DNA from: an uncultured Bacteroidales bacterium
Lineage (GTDB): Bacteria; Bacteroidota; Bacteroidia; Bacteroidales; Bacteroidaceae
Length of the DNA stretch: 14,289 nucleotides
Reading direction: 5' to 3'
Assembly: GCA_902783615.1 (NCBI GenBank)
Contig: CACZRQ010000277.1
Location: 1-14,289, forward strand
Shown: piece after piece, positions 1 through 7,718 of the stretch
How positions within the stretch are numbered: the first letter of the stretch is position 1
How the letters are laid out: each line of letters begins with the position of its first letter
Made by a program: the position numbers and the translations under genes
Notes under the pieces: model-generated
Told to the model about the DNA's origin: nothing
Database searches by the model: none
Seen by the model: only the letters and a program-made list of their open reading frames with translations

Positions 1-1
1 G

Positions 2-730
2 AATTCATACGCTGGTGTGACCAACAAACTGCTGGCAAAAAAGGCAAAGAAGATATGTGTGGCATACGAGGGTATGGAGAAGTTTTTCCCTGCCGATAAG
101 ATTATCCTGACAGGTAATCCTGTGCGTCAGAACCTGTTGACTAATAAATACACCAAAACTGAGGCTTTGCAGAACTTTGGATTTAGCGAAGGTAAGAAAA
201 CCATTCTGGTGCTGGGAGGTAGTTTGGGAGCAAGAACCATCAATCAAACATTGATGGATGCCCTTGAGACCATCAAAGCCAACCCTGACATCCAGTTTAT
301 TTGGCAAACGGGAAAGATTTACATTGATGAAGTAAGGCAGGCTGTAGCGAAAAGCTCATTCACCAATCTGTTTGTTACGGATTTCATCAAGGAAATGGAC
401 AAAGCATACGCAGCTGCCGACCTGGTGATTTCCAGAGCAGGGGCAGGTTCTATCTCTGAGTTCTGTTTGTTGGAGAAACCTGTCATCTTGGTTCCTTCAC
501 CCAATGTGGCTGAAGACCATCAGACAAAGAACGCCTTGGCGTTGGCCAACAAGGATGCCGCCATCTATGTGAAAGATGCAGAAGCTCACGACCAGTTGAT
601 GCCTATTGCATTGCAGACAGTGAAAGACGATGCCAAGCTGGCCTCTTTACGAGAGAATATTGTCAAGCTTGCTTTGCCAGACTCTGCCAAGATCATTGCT
701 AACGAAGTGCTAAAACTCATTGGAAAATGA
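2..730 (+). CDS. murG: MurG, lipid II synthase (5' partial)
   Basis: This is the C-terminal two thirds of MurG, the membrane-associated glycosyltransferase that adds GlcNAc from UDP-GlcNAc to lipid I to form lipid II. The frame is open from base 2, where it reads NSYAGVTNKLLAKKA, a conserved MurG stretch. The GTG at 17 is therefore an internal valine and not the start. About 242 codons remain; full MurG is about 360 residues, so roughly 120 N-terminal residues lie outside the window. Visible landmarks are the LVLGGSLGAR loop of the C-terminal Rossmann domain, the SRAGAGSISE donor-binding motif, and VPSPNVAEDHQTKNA near the acceptor/donor cleft. The stop overlaps the murC start (ATGA), which suggests translational coupling. 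The window happens to begin with an EcoRI site (GAATTC). Family assignment is secure. Confidence 0.96.
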   Translation, partial: NSYAGVTNKLLAKKAKKICVAYEGMEKFFPADKIILTGNPVRQNLLTNKYTKTEALQNFGFSEGKKTILVLGGSLGARTINQTLMDALETIKANPDIQFIWQTGKIYIDEVRQAVAKSSFTNLFVTDFIKEMDKAYAAADLVISRAGAGSISEFCLLEKPVILVPSPNVAEDHQTKNALALANKDAAIYVKDAEAHDQLMPIALQTVKDDAKLASLRENIVKLALPDSAKIIANEVLKLIGK

Positions 731-2112
731 AAAAGATAGAAGACATAAAAGCCGTTTATTTTGTGGGTGCCGGAGGTATCGGCATGAGTGCCCTTATCCG
801 CTATTTCCTGTCGAAAGGCAAGGTAGTGGCAGGCTATGACCGTACTCCCTCGGAACTGACCCAGAAGCTGATAGAGGAAGGGGCACAGATCCATTATGAA
901 GAGGATGTGAACCTCATTCCTGCTGTTTGTCAGGACAAAGATACCACATTAGTGGTCTATACTCCTGCCATTCCCAAAGACCATCAGGAGCTATGCTACT
1001 TCAACGAACAAGGTTTCGAAGTGAAGAAACGTTCGCAAGTGTTGGGCCTCATCACCCACGACAGCAAGGGGCTTTGTGTGGCAGGTACCCATGGCAAGAC
1101 CACCACATCCACCATGCTGGCACATTTGCTACACCAGTCGCATGTGGGATGTACGGCTTTCTTGGGAGGCATCTCGAAAAACTATGGCACAAATCTGTTG
1201 GTCTCGGCTACCAGTCCTTTTACTGTAATCGAGGCAGATGAGTTCGACCGTTCTTTCCATTGGCTCTCACCCTATATGAGTGTGGTAACAGCCACCGACC
1301 CAGACCATCTGGATATTTATGGCACATACGAGGCTTACCTGGAGAGTTTCCGCCATTACACCAGTTTGATTCAACCAGGTGGTGTGTTGTTGGTTCACAC
1401 GGGCTTGGCTTTACGACCCAATGTGCAGGAAGGGGTAAAGACATACACCTATGCACGAAGCGAAGGCGATTTCCATGCAGCTAACGAACGCATCGGAAAT
1501 GGTGAGATTTTCATCGATTTCATCGGCCCTGGAGTAAAGATTAAGGATATTCAGTTGGGAGTGCCTATGAGCATCAACATCGAAAACGGTGTAGCAGCTA
1601 TGGCTTTGGCCCACTTGAATGGGGTAACGGATGAAGAGATTCGCGAAGGCATGCGAAGCTTCGCAGGTGTTGACAGACGCTTTGACTTTAAGTTGAAGAC
1701 TGACAAGATTGTATTACTGAGTGATTATGCCCACCATCCTGCAGAAATAGCCCAAAGTGCCAAATCAATCCGTGAGTTGTATGCCGACAGAAAGATAACG
1801 GCTGTTTTTCAACCTCATCTATATACACGCACGCGTGATTTGTATAAGGAATTTGCCGAGGCGTTGTCTTTGTTCGACGAGGTGATATTGACTGACATCT
1901 ATCCTGCTCGTGAAGAGCCTATACCAGGTGTTACAAGCGAGCTGATTTACGAACGTTTGCGTGAAGGCATAGAAAAGACCTTGTGTAAGAAAAACGAGGT
2001 GGCCGACTTGCTGGCTCAAGGTGGTAGGCAGGTGGTAATCATCCTTGGAGCAGGTGATTTGGATAACCAGATACCAGAGTTCGTGAAAAGGTTGATGATA
2101 GAAAATACCTAA
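727..2112 (+). CDS. murC: UDP-N-acetylmuramate--L-alanine ligase MurC
   Basis: MurC is the cytoplasmic ATP-dependent ligase that adds L-alanine to UDP-MurNAc, the first step of stem-peptide synthesis. It has 461 residues, a normal length for the family. The N-terminal UDP-binding domain starts with VGAGGIGMSAL (about residues 13-23). The P-loop is GTHGKTTT (about 120-127). EADEFDRSF (about 169-177) and TDPDHLDIYG (about 190-199) are central-domain Mur ligase motifs. YAHHPAEI lies at the start of the C-terminal domain. The ATG overlaps the murG stop by 4 bases, which fixes the start and points to co-transcription. A hairpin-containing gap of 76 bases separates it from ftsQ. There is no ddl gene between murC and ftsQ, unlike in proteobacteria. 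Confidence 0.97.
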   Translation: MKKIEDIKAVYFVGAGGIGMSALIRYFLSKGKVVAGYDRTPSELTQKLIEEGAQIHYEEDVNLIPAVCQDKDTTLVVYTPAIPKDHQELCYFNEQGFEVKKRSQVLGLITHDSKGLCVAGTHGKTTTSTMLAHLLHQSHVGCTAFLGGISKNYGTNLLVSATSPFTVIEADEFDRSFHWLSPYMSVVTATDPDHLDIYGTYEAYLESFRHYTSLIQPGGVLLVHTGLALRPNVQEGVKTYTYARSEGDFHAANERIGNGEIFIDFIGPGVKIKDIQLGVPMSINIENGVAAMALAHLNGVTDEEIREGMRSFAGVDRRFDFKLKTDKIVLLSDYAHHPAEIAQSAKSIRELYADRKITAVFQPHLYTRTRDLYKEFAEALSLFDEVILTDIYPAREEPIPGVTSELIYERLREGIEKTLCKKNEVADLLAQGGRQVVIILGAGDLDNQIPEFVKRLMIENT

Positions 2113-2114
2113 AA

Positions 2115-2154
2115 CTCTCCTCTTTAATTTGGGGAAGTTCCCTCAATTGGAGAG
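2115..2154. repeat. Imperfect hairpin in the murC-ftsQ gap, REP-like
   Basis: The outer arms CTCTCC (2115-2120) and GGAGAG (2149-2154) pair. The nested arms AATT (2126-2129) and AATT (2145-2148) pair as well. GGGA (2132-2135) pairs with TCCC (2139-2142) around a 3-base loop. A second GGGAGT at 2158-2163 could pair with the ACTC at 2114 in a slipped form. The gap is the only sizeable one inside the murG-to-ftsZ block. No T-run follows, so a strong intrinsic terminator is unlikely. It could instead be an attenuator, an RNA processing site or a decayed extragenic palindrome. Confidence 0.5.
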
Positions 2155-2188
2155 GAAGGGAGTGTGTAAAACTTAAAGACTTAAAACG

Positions 2189-2932
2189 ATGGGGATTAAA
2201 ATGAGAATATTGCTATCCGTGGCGATGCTGTTGATCTTAGCTTATCTATGCACAGCCTTTACCGTTTTCAGCAAGAAGCCGGTAGGGAGATTGTGTACGG
2301 ATATTCAGGTAATCACCAAGGATACCACCTTCTCCGATTTGTTCACAGCCAGAAGCGTGGGCGATATCCTGAAGCAGGCGAAGCTCAACCCCATAGGCAA
2401 AGATATCGACAGTGTGAATACCATGCTGTTGGAACGCACACTTGGAGAGAATGCCTTGATTGACAAGGTGGAATGTTACAAAACCCCCAGTGGGAAGATA
2501 AGAATTGAAATCAGTCAGAAAACACCTGTGTTGAGAGTATTCAACAACAGTGGCGAGAATTTCTTGGTGGATGACAAGGGTAGCATCATGCCACAGGTAT
2601 TGAGCAATGCCTTCCACCTGCCAGTGGTTACGGGGTATGCTTCAAAAACCTACTGTACCAATAGGTTATATGAGTTTGGTGTGTTCTTGCAACAGGATCC
2701 TTTCTGGAATGCACAGGTAGAGCAAATCAATGTTGTATCTGGCAACAACATAGAAATTGTGCCTCGTGTTGGAAACCACATTATCTATTTAGGTCAGCTG
2801 GACGACTATGAGCAGAAACTCAGACGTGTAGAGAAATTCTACAGCAAGGCACTGAACAAGATTGGTTGGAATAAATATGAACGTATCAACGTAGAGTTAA
2901 GCAACCAGATTATTTGTACGAAGAGAAAATAA
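2189..2932 (+). CDS. ftsQ: Cell division protein FtsQ (DivIB family)
   Basis: This bitopic inner-membrane protein links early and late divisome components. It has 247 residues. A short cytoplasmic start precedes a single hydrophobic segment (about residues 6-25, RILLSVAMLLILAYLCTAF), followed by a periplasmic POTRA-like region (about 38-110). That region ends in EISQKTPVLRVF and then FLVDDKGSIMP, a pattern typical of Bacteroidetes FtsQ. Sequence conservation in this family is low, so the call rests on the topology, these motifs and the position between murC and ftsA. ATG 2189 and ATG 2201 (MRILL) are both plausible starts; neither has a clear ribosome-binding site. The stop is 13 bases before ftsA. 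Confidence 0.9.
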   Translation: MGIKMRILLSVAMLLILAYLCTAFTVFSKKPVGRLCTDIQVITKDTTFSDLFTARSVGDILKQAKLNPIGKDIDSVNTMLLERTLGENALIDKVECYKTPSGKIRIEISQKTPVLRVFNNSGENFLVDDKGSIMPQVLSNAFHLPVVTGYASKTYCTNRLYEFGVFLQQDPFWNAQVEQINVVSGNNIEIVPRVGNHIIYLGQLDDYEQKLRRVEKFYSKALNKIGWNKYERINVELSNQIICTKRK

Positions 2933-2945
2933 AACTATATAAGAT

Positions 2946-4412
2946 ATGGCAACAACAGATTTTATTGCGGCTATTGAATTAGGATCATCCAAAATTGCTG
3001 GTATCGCAGGCAAACGTGATACCGATGGCAGCATCTCCGTGCTAGCCTATGCACAGGATGATGCCTCGCAGTTTGTGCATAAAGGCGTGATATTCAATAT
3101 CGACAAAGCCGCAACTGCACTGAGTGACATCATTATCAAGCTGGAAACCCAGCTCCGTAATTCTTCTATCGCCAAAGTGTATGTTGGCGTGGGTGGTAAG
3201 TCGTTGCGAACCATCGAGAACCAGGTGAGCCGAACCGTAACAGGTGAGGAAAAAATCTCAGAAAAACTGGTGGACTCTATCAGCGACGAAAACCTGGCGT
3301 ATCCTTACGATGACTTCGACATCTTGGATGTTGAGCCACAGGAATACAAGATTGACAACCGTTTAGTAGCCGACCCAGTGGGTGTGGCAGGCAAAGATAT
3401 CACTGCCCATTTCCTCAACATTGTAGCCAGGAAGATGGTGAAGAAAAATCTGGAACTGTCGTTTCAACAAGGTCATGTAAAGGTGGCAGAATTAGTGTTG
3501 GCTCCTAAAGCTTTGGGCAATGCCGTGCTGACGGAAACCGATCGTCGATTGGGTTGTGCCTTAGTGGACTTAGGTGCCGAAACCACTACTGTAAGTGTTT
3601 ATAAGAATAACATTCTGCGCTACCTTACTGTTATTCCTTTGGGTAGTGAAAACATCACTCAAGACATTGCCTCACTGCAAATGAGCGACGAGGATGCCCG
3701 CCAGTTCAAGATTCTCTATGGTGATGCATTGGCTACTGAAGAGGAAATCGACAAGAGCGAGGTTTATGAGTTGGAGAATGGGCAAACCATTTCGAAGGAT
3801 CTCTTAGGCGACATTGTTTCAGCCCGCATCGAAGAGATTTTGGTCAATGTATGGAACCAAATCCAAATCTCTGGCTATGATGACAAGCTTACGGCAGGTG
3901 TATTCTTCACGGGTGGTGGCTGTAACCTGAAGAATCTGGAAGAAGCTTTCAAGAAAATTGTGCGTGATGACCGACTGAAGATCAAGACAATCAAGTTTAT
4001 CCCAGATGTTGTGAGAGGCTATGGCAGTGAACTTAAACGCAATGGAACACTCTGCACACTGTTTGGTTTGCTGCTTGCCGGCAAGGATAATTGCAGTTTA
4101 GAGAAACCTGAGCCTAAGATTGAGGTTGTTCAGCCTAAAGAAAATGTTCAGCAGGATATGTTTGCAGATGACAAGGATCTGAAAGATCAGGAAGCTGTCA
4201 TTCTGGCTAAAAAGGCTGCTGAAGAAGAACGTCAGCGCCAACTCAGAGATACTGAAGAGGAGAAAAAACGCAGAGCCGAAGAGGCTGAACGTAAGAAAAA
4301 GGAGCGTGAACGCAAGAAGAACAGCTTCTTCAACAAGGTGAAGAGAGGTTTCGACTCAATGACTGGCGAGCTCTTTGGCTCTGAGGATAACAGTGACAAG
4401 ATGACTGACTAA
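2946..4412 (+). CDS. ftsA: Cell division protein FtsA with long charged C-terminal tail
   Basis: FtsA is an actin-like ATPase that tethers FtsZ filaments to the membrane and recruits the divisome. It has 488 residues; many FtsA proteins are nearer 420. Visible actin-fold motifs are phosphate-1 IELGSSKIAG (10-19), the 1C-domain stretch VYVGVGGKSLRTIENQ (78-93), phosphate-2 CALVDLGAETTTV (204-216) and the adenosine motif FFTGGGCNLKNLEEA (320-334). After about residue 385 come an acidic/proline-containing linker, a highly charged Glu/Arg/Lys stretch (about 416-458) likely to be helical, and then SFFNKVKRGFDSMTGELFG (460-478). That last segment has the look of the usual amphipathic membrane-targeting helix. 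Thirteen bases separate it from ftsQ and 15 from ftsZ, consistent with one transcript. Confidence 0.96.
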   Translation: MATTDFIAAIELGSSKIAGIAGKRDTDGSISVLAYAQDDASQFVHKGVIFNIDKAATALSDIIIKLETQLRNSSIAKVYVGVGGKSLRTIENQVSRTVTGEEKISEKLVDSISDENLAYPYDDFDILDVEPQEYKIDNRLVADPVGVAGKDITAHFLNIVARKMVKKNLELSFQQGHVKVAELVLAPKALGNAVLTETDRRLGCALVDLGAETTTVSVYKNNILRYLTVIPLGSENITQDIASLQMSDEDARQFKILYGDALATEEEIDKSEVYELENGQTISKDLLGDIVSARIEEILVNVWNQIQISGYDDKLTAGVFFTGGGCNLKNLEEAFKKIVRDDRLKIKTIKFIPDVVRGYGSELKRNGTLCTLFGLLLAGKDNCSLEKPEPKIEVVQPKENVQQDMFADDKDLKDQEAVILAKKAAEEERQRQLRDTEEEKKRRAEEAERKKKERERKKNSFFNKVKRGFDSMTGELFGSEDNSDKMTD

Positions 4413-4427
4413 AGAAAATCAAACATT

Positions 4428-5729
4428 ATGGAAAATATAGTAAACTTTGAATTCGATTCCGACCCCAACGAGAGTCCTAAAATCATCAAGGTCATCGGCG
4501 TGGGTGGTGGCGGCGGCAATGCCGTAAAGCACATGTATCAGGAAGGTATCCATGATGTTACCTTCGCCCTTTGCAACACCGACATGCAAGCGTTGCGTCA
4601 GTCGGAGATTCCTGTGAAGATTCAGTTAGGTCCTAAAACCACAGGCGGTTTGGGTGCAGGAAACGATCCTAAAGTGGCTCGTGAGGCTGCTGAGGAAAGC
4701 ATTGATTCCATCAAGAATCTGCTGAATGACGGCACACAAATGGTGTTTGTTACAGCTGGCATGGGTGGCGGCACAGGTACGGGTGCTGCTCCTGTAGTGG
4801 CTCGTGTAGCGAAAGAGATGGACAAGCTGACTGTGGGTATCGTTACCATTCCTTTCCTCTTCGAACGCAATCGAAAGATCATGCAAGCTTTGGAAGGTGT
4901 GGAGGAGATGCAGAAGAACGTGGATGCATTACTGGTAATCAACAACGAGCGTTTGCGTGAGATCTATACAGATGGCATTACCACCATGCGCGAAGCCTTT
5001 GCCAAAGCCGACGATATCCTATCGGTGGCTACAAAGAGTATTGCTGAGATGATTACCATGGAGGGCAACATCAACCTCGACTTCCGTGATGTGAAGAAAA
5101 TCCTCAAAGACGGTGGTGTGGCCATCATGTCAACTGGCATCGCAAAGGGCGAACGTCGCTTGAAACATGCTATCGATGCAGCGTTGAAATCGCCATTGTT
5201 GAACGACAATGATATTTCTAAAGCTAAAAAGATTCTGTTCAATATATCTTGGTGCAAGGATGCTCCTTTGCTCATTGAGGAAACCAACGAGATTGACAGT
5301 TTCATGGAGAGTCTCGACAAGAACATCGAGGTGATTTGGGGTGAGGCTGAAGACCCTTCATTAGGCGAGAATGTGAAATTTACTGTTCTGGCCACTGGCT
5401 TTGGCTCTTCCAGTATTCCAGGTATGGAACAACTGCAACAACAACGTTCGAAAGAAGAAATCGAGGCCCAAGAGGAACGAGAAGCACAGGAGCAGGAACG
5501 AATAGACCGTATCTATGGTCGCAACACGCAGAAGAAGCGTCCACATCACCTACCATACGTGCTCAATGCTGAGGATTTTGATAACGACGAGCTTTTGCAG
5601 GCCATCGAAAGCAGTCCTACATACCTTCGTAACCGTACAACACTCAACCAGTTAAAGGAGAAATCAACGCAGACTAACAAGCCTGAGTCTGAGGATCCTG
5701 TAGAGGATAGTGGTGTAATTACTTTTTGA
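4428..5729 (+). CDS. ftsZ: Cell division GTPase FtsZ
   Basis: FtsZ is the tubulin-like GTPase that polymerises into the cytokinetic ring. It has 433 residues. The GTP-binding core includes IGVGGGGGNAV (23-33), the tubulin signature GMGGGTGTGAAP (111-122), and the T7 loop NLDFRD (216-221), which supplies acidic residues to the neighbouring subunit's GTP. The core ends at about residue 330. A Glu/Gln-rich linker follows (about 335-390). A short conserved-looking tail, ESSPTYLRNRT (about 394-404), is the likely partner-binding peptide. About 30 further residues follow it, so the peptide is not at the extreme C-terminus. A 7-bp tandem repeat begins immediately after the stop codon. Confidence 0.98.
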   Translation: MENIVNFEFDSDPNESPKIIKVIGVGGGGGNAVKHMYQEGIHDVTFALCNTDMQALRQSEIPVKIQLGPKTTGGLGAGNDPKVAREAAEESIDSIKNLLNDGTQMVFVTAGMGGGTGTGAAPVVARVAKEMDKLTVGIVTIPFLFERNRKIMQALEGVEEMQKNVDALLVINNERLREIYTDGITTMREAFAKADDILSVATKSIAEMITMEGNINLDFRDVKKILKDGGVAIMSTGIAKGERRLKHAIDAALKSPLLNDNDISKAKKILFNISWCKDAPLLIEETNEIDSFMESLDKNIEVIWGEAEDPSLGENVKFTVLATGFGSSSIPGMEQLQQQRSKEEIEAQEEREAQEQERIDRIYGRNTQKKRPHHLPYVLNAEDFDNDELLQAIESSPTYLRNRTTLNQLKEKSTQTNKPESEDPVEDSGVITF

Positions 5730-5730
5730 T

Positions 5731-5772
5731 TGACAATTGACGATTGACGATTGACGATTGACAATTGACGAT
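5731..5772. repeat. 7-bp tandem repeat (TGACAAT/TGACGAT) after ftsZ
   Basis: There are six head-to-tail heptamers in the order TGACAAT, TGACGAT (three times), TGACAAT, TGACGAT. The array is almost flush with the ftsZ stop: TGAT at 5727-5730 reads like a partial unit, so the stop codon may itself be array-derived. It is followed by a small hairpin, GAGC-TTT-GCTC (5774-5784), and one isolated unit, TGACAAT, at 5792-5798. Units vary only at position 5 (A or G). Such heptamers are a recurring intergenic feature in Bacteroidetes, as far as I recall. TTGACA inside the array resembles a sigma-70 -35 box, but that is not the usual promoter code of this phylum. Confidence 0.85.
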
Positions 5773-5839
5773 TGAGCTTTGCTCTAGAAAGTGACAATTG
5801 AGTGATTATTTAGTTTATCAATTTTTAATTTATAGAACT

Positions 5840-6286
5840 ATGTTATTCGACCAAATTAGTAAAGACATCATCGCTGCCATGAAGGCACACGATAAAGTGG
5901 CGCTGGAAACCCTGCGCAACGTCAAGAAAGTTTTCCTGGAAGCCAAGACTGCTCCAGGAGCCAACGATACATTAGAAGATGCAGATGCCTTAAAGCTCAT
6001 CCAGAAGCTGGTGAAACAAGGCAAAGATGCTGCCCAGATTTATGCACAGCAAGATCGTCAAGACCTCGCAGATGCTGAGTTGGCACAAGTAAAAGTGATG
6101 GAAGGCTATCTGCCTAAACCACTATCCGATGAAGAACTTACCGAGGCTATCAAGCAAATCATCACCGAGACTGGTGCCACCAGCATGAAGGACATGGGTA
6201 AGGTGATGGGTGCTGCAACCAAAGCACTCAGTGGCAAGGCTGAAGGACGTGCCATCTCTGCCAAAGTCAAGGAATTGTTGAGCTAA
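5840..6286 (+). CDS. GatB/YqeY domain protein
   Basis: This is a 148-residue protein of the YqeY family, which is related to the C-terminal tRNA-binding-like domain of the amidotransferase subunit GatB. A role in tRNA-related amidation is often proposed but not proven. Family marks are LRNVKKVFLEAK near the N-terminus, EGYLPKPLSDEEL in the middle and MGKVMGAATKALSGKAEGRAIS near the C-terminus. The ATG at 5840 gives the standard N-terminus MLFDQISKDIIAAMKA. An upstream in-frame TTG at 5798 would add residues encoded by repeat-flanking DNA and is rejected. It lies 110 bases after ftsZ, the usual neighbourhood in Bacteroidales, and probably ends the cluster transcript at the large hairpin at 6327-6370. 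Confidence 0.93.
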   Translation: MLFDQISKDIIAAMKAHDKVALETLRNVKKVFLEAKTAPGANDTLEDADALKLIQKLVKQGKDAAQIYAQQDRQDLADAELAQVKVMEGYLPKPLSDEELTEAIKQIITETGATSMKDMGKVMGAATKALSGKAEGRAISAKVKELLS

Positions 6287-6326
6287 TTATAGGTAAGACT
6301 ATATAAATTTGCCTTTTTTATTCCTG

Positions 6327-6370
6327 AAAAGCAAGGTTTGTGCCAAAAAAAATGGTCAAATCTTGCTTTT
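6327..6370. terminator. Long near-perfect hairpin between yqeY and the oxidoreductase gene
   Basis: AAAAGCAAG (6327-6335) is the exact inverse complement of CTTGCTTTT (6362-6370). Pairing continues inward as GTTTG (6336-6340) with CAAAT (6357-6361), including one G-T wobble, to give 14 consecutive pairs. After a small bulge, CCA (6343-6345) pairs with TGG (6353-6355) around an A7 loop. The 3' arm ends in TTTT and the 5' arm starts with AAAA, so it could terminate transcripts in either direction. It also covers the -33 region of the downstream promoter candidate, so an operator role is an equal alternative. Confidence 0.65.
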
Positions 6371-6393
6371 GTGTTTCCTTTACACTACCTTTG
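6362..6393 (+). promoter_or_regulatory. Bacteroidetes-type promoter candidate for the oxidoreductase/DUF1080 pair
   Basis: TACCTTTG at 6386-6393 matches the -7 consensus TAnnTTTG exactly. CTTG at 6362-6365 (within AATCTTGC) lies 20 bases upstream and fits the position of the -33 TTTG box with one mismatch. Transcription would start near 6400, leaving a leader of roughly 28 bases before ATG 6428. The same AATCTTGC plus 20-base spacer plus TAnnTTTG layout occurs upstream of the alcohol dehydrogenase gene. The -33 box lies within the 3' arm of the 6327-6370 hairpin. Confidence 0.6.
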
Positions 6394-6427
6394 TGTCAAT
6401 TATAACCTTAAATTAAACCTGCAGGAT

Positions 6428-7684
6428 ATGAAAACAAACAGAAGAAATTTCCTGAAAAGCCTGGGCGGACTGGCATTGTTTACCATTGTGCCACGTCCTG
6501 TGTTGGGCATGGGCTATATGGCTCCATCTGACCAATTGACCAAAGGCATTATCGGTGTAGGCGGAATGGGACGAGGACACGTGAAATATGGTGGCACACG
6601 TCTGGTAGCTATCTGCGACGTTGACCGTAACCACCTCGAAGCGGGCAAGAACCTCGTCAACGAGTCAATCGCTACTTACCATGATTTCCGCGAGTTGATT
6701 TACGACCCCAATGTGGATATTGTCCACATAGCCACCCCTCCCCATTGGCATGCATTGATGACCATCGAAGCTGCAAAGGCTGGCAAAGACATCTGGTGTG
6801 AAAAGCCAATGACCCGTACCATCGGTGAGGGAAAGCGCGTGGTAGAGACAGTTCAACAGTTCGGTCGCATGTTCCGTTTGAACACCTGGTTCCGTTTTAC
6901 CGACCAGTTCTATGGTCTGGGAACCCCTGTTAAACCATTGAAGAAGTTAGTACAAAGTGGCTTGCTTGGTTGGCCTTTGAAGGTCACAATCAGCAAATAT
7001 ACAGGTTTCGACTGGAAGTTCTATTGGGTGGGCAAGGAAGATTTGGAACCTATGCCTATACCAGCAGAGCTCGACTATGACCTGTGGTTGGGTCCGGCAC
7101 CAGAAAAGCCATATAATCCTCATCGTGTACATCAAACGTTCCGAGGCTACTGGGATTACGATGCAGGTGGTCTGGGCGATATGGGTCAGCACTACATCTA
7201 TCCCGTTCAATATCTCTTGGGCAAGGACGACACGAGTCCTGTCAAAGTGGAAGTGGATGCTCCTCAACAGCATCCTGATGCAGTGGGCACTTGGCGAAGC
7301 ATCACTTACACATACGCTGACGGCTGTCAGATTGTGCTTTGGGGTGGCGATTATGGCAATCCCAACACACCATACATCGCTGGTCCGAAGGGCAATGTGT
7401 ACAAGAACTTCGTTTGCGACATCCCAGATTGGGAGAAGAAGTTGGCGGAATATCCCGATCCAGAACCTCAAGTAACCGATTTCATGGAGAGTGTGCGCAC
7501 TCGCAAGCCTTTTGCCCTGAATGAAACCAAGGGCTTCCGTTCAGCCACCATCGTGAACATGGGTGCATGTGCACTCCGTCTGAACCGAACCTTAGAGTTC
7601 GATCCAGTGAAGTTGCAGTTCATCAACGACGATGCTGCTAATCGACTGATTAATCAGCCTATGCGAGGAGAATGGAGTTTATGA
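6428..7684 (+). CDS. Gfo/Idh/MocA family oxidoreductase, exported
   Basis: This NAD(P)-dependent sugar oxidoreductase has 418 residues. The N-terminus NRRNFLKSLGGLALF resembles a Tat signal (RRxFLK plus a hydrophobic stretch), which suggests export in folded, cofactor-loaded form. The dinucleotide-binding motif is IIGVGGMGRGH (41-51). The family motif CEKPM lies at 124-128, with Lys126 as the usual catalytic or cofactor-contacting lysine. WLGPAP (220-225) and GGLGDMGQH (247-255) are typical of Bacteroidetes members. ATG 6428 is chosen because it starts the signal sequence; an in-frame upstream start at 6338 would begin inside the hairpin. The next gene, 34 bases downstream, encodes a DUF1080 protein, so the likely job is oxidation of a glycoside at C3. 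The actual substrate cannot be read from sequence. Confidence 0.9.
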   Translation: MKTNRRNFLKSLGGLALFTIVPRPVLGMGYMAPSDQLTKGIIGVGGMGRGHVKYGGTRLVAICDVDRNHLEAGKNLVNESIATYHDFRELIYDPNVDIVHIATPPHWHALMTIEAAKAGKDIWCEKPMTRTIGEGKRVVETVQQFGRMFRLNTWFRFTDQFYGLGTPVKPLKKLVQSGLLGWPLKVTISKYTGFDWKFYWVGKEDLEPMPIPAELDYDLWLGPAPEKPYNPHRVHQTFRGYWDYDAGGLGDMGQHYIYPVQYLLGKDDTSPVKVEVDAPQQHPDAVGTWRSITYTYADGCQIVLWGGDYGNPNTPYIAGPKGNVYKNFVCDIPDWEKKLAEYPDPEPQVTDFMESVRTRKPFALNETKGFRSATIVNMGACALRLNRTLEFDPVKLQFINDDAANRLINQPMRGEWSL

Positions 7685-7718
7685 TGAAGAATGAATAATT
7701 AAGAATTAAGATTTAATT

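Noticed and set aside
5731..5772. Heptamer array as a CRISPR or as tandem -35 boxes
   Set aside because: The 7-base units have no spacers, so it is not CRISPR. TTGACA is not the promoter code expected in this phylum.
5798..5839. Upstream TTG start for the YqeY protein
   Set aside because: It would add residues encoded by AT-rich, repeat-flanking DNA. ATG 5840 gives the standard family N-terminus and length.
6338..6427. Upstream start for the oxidoreductase
   Set aside because: It lies within the hairpin and upstream of the predicted transcription start, and it would bury the Tat-like signal. ATG 6428 is preferred.
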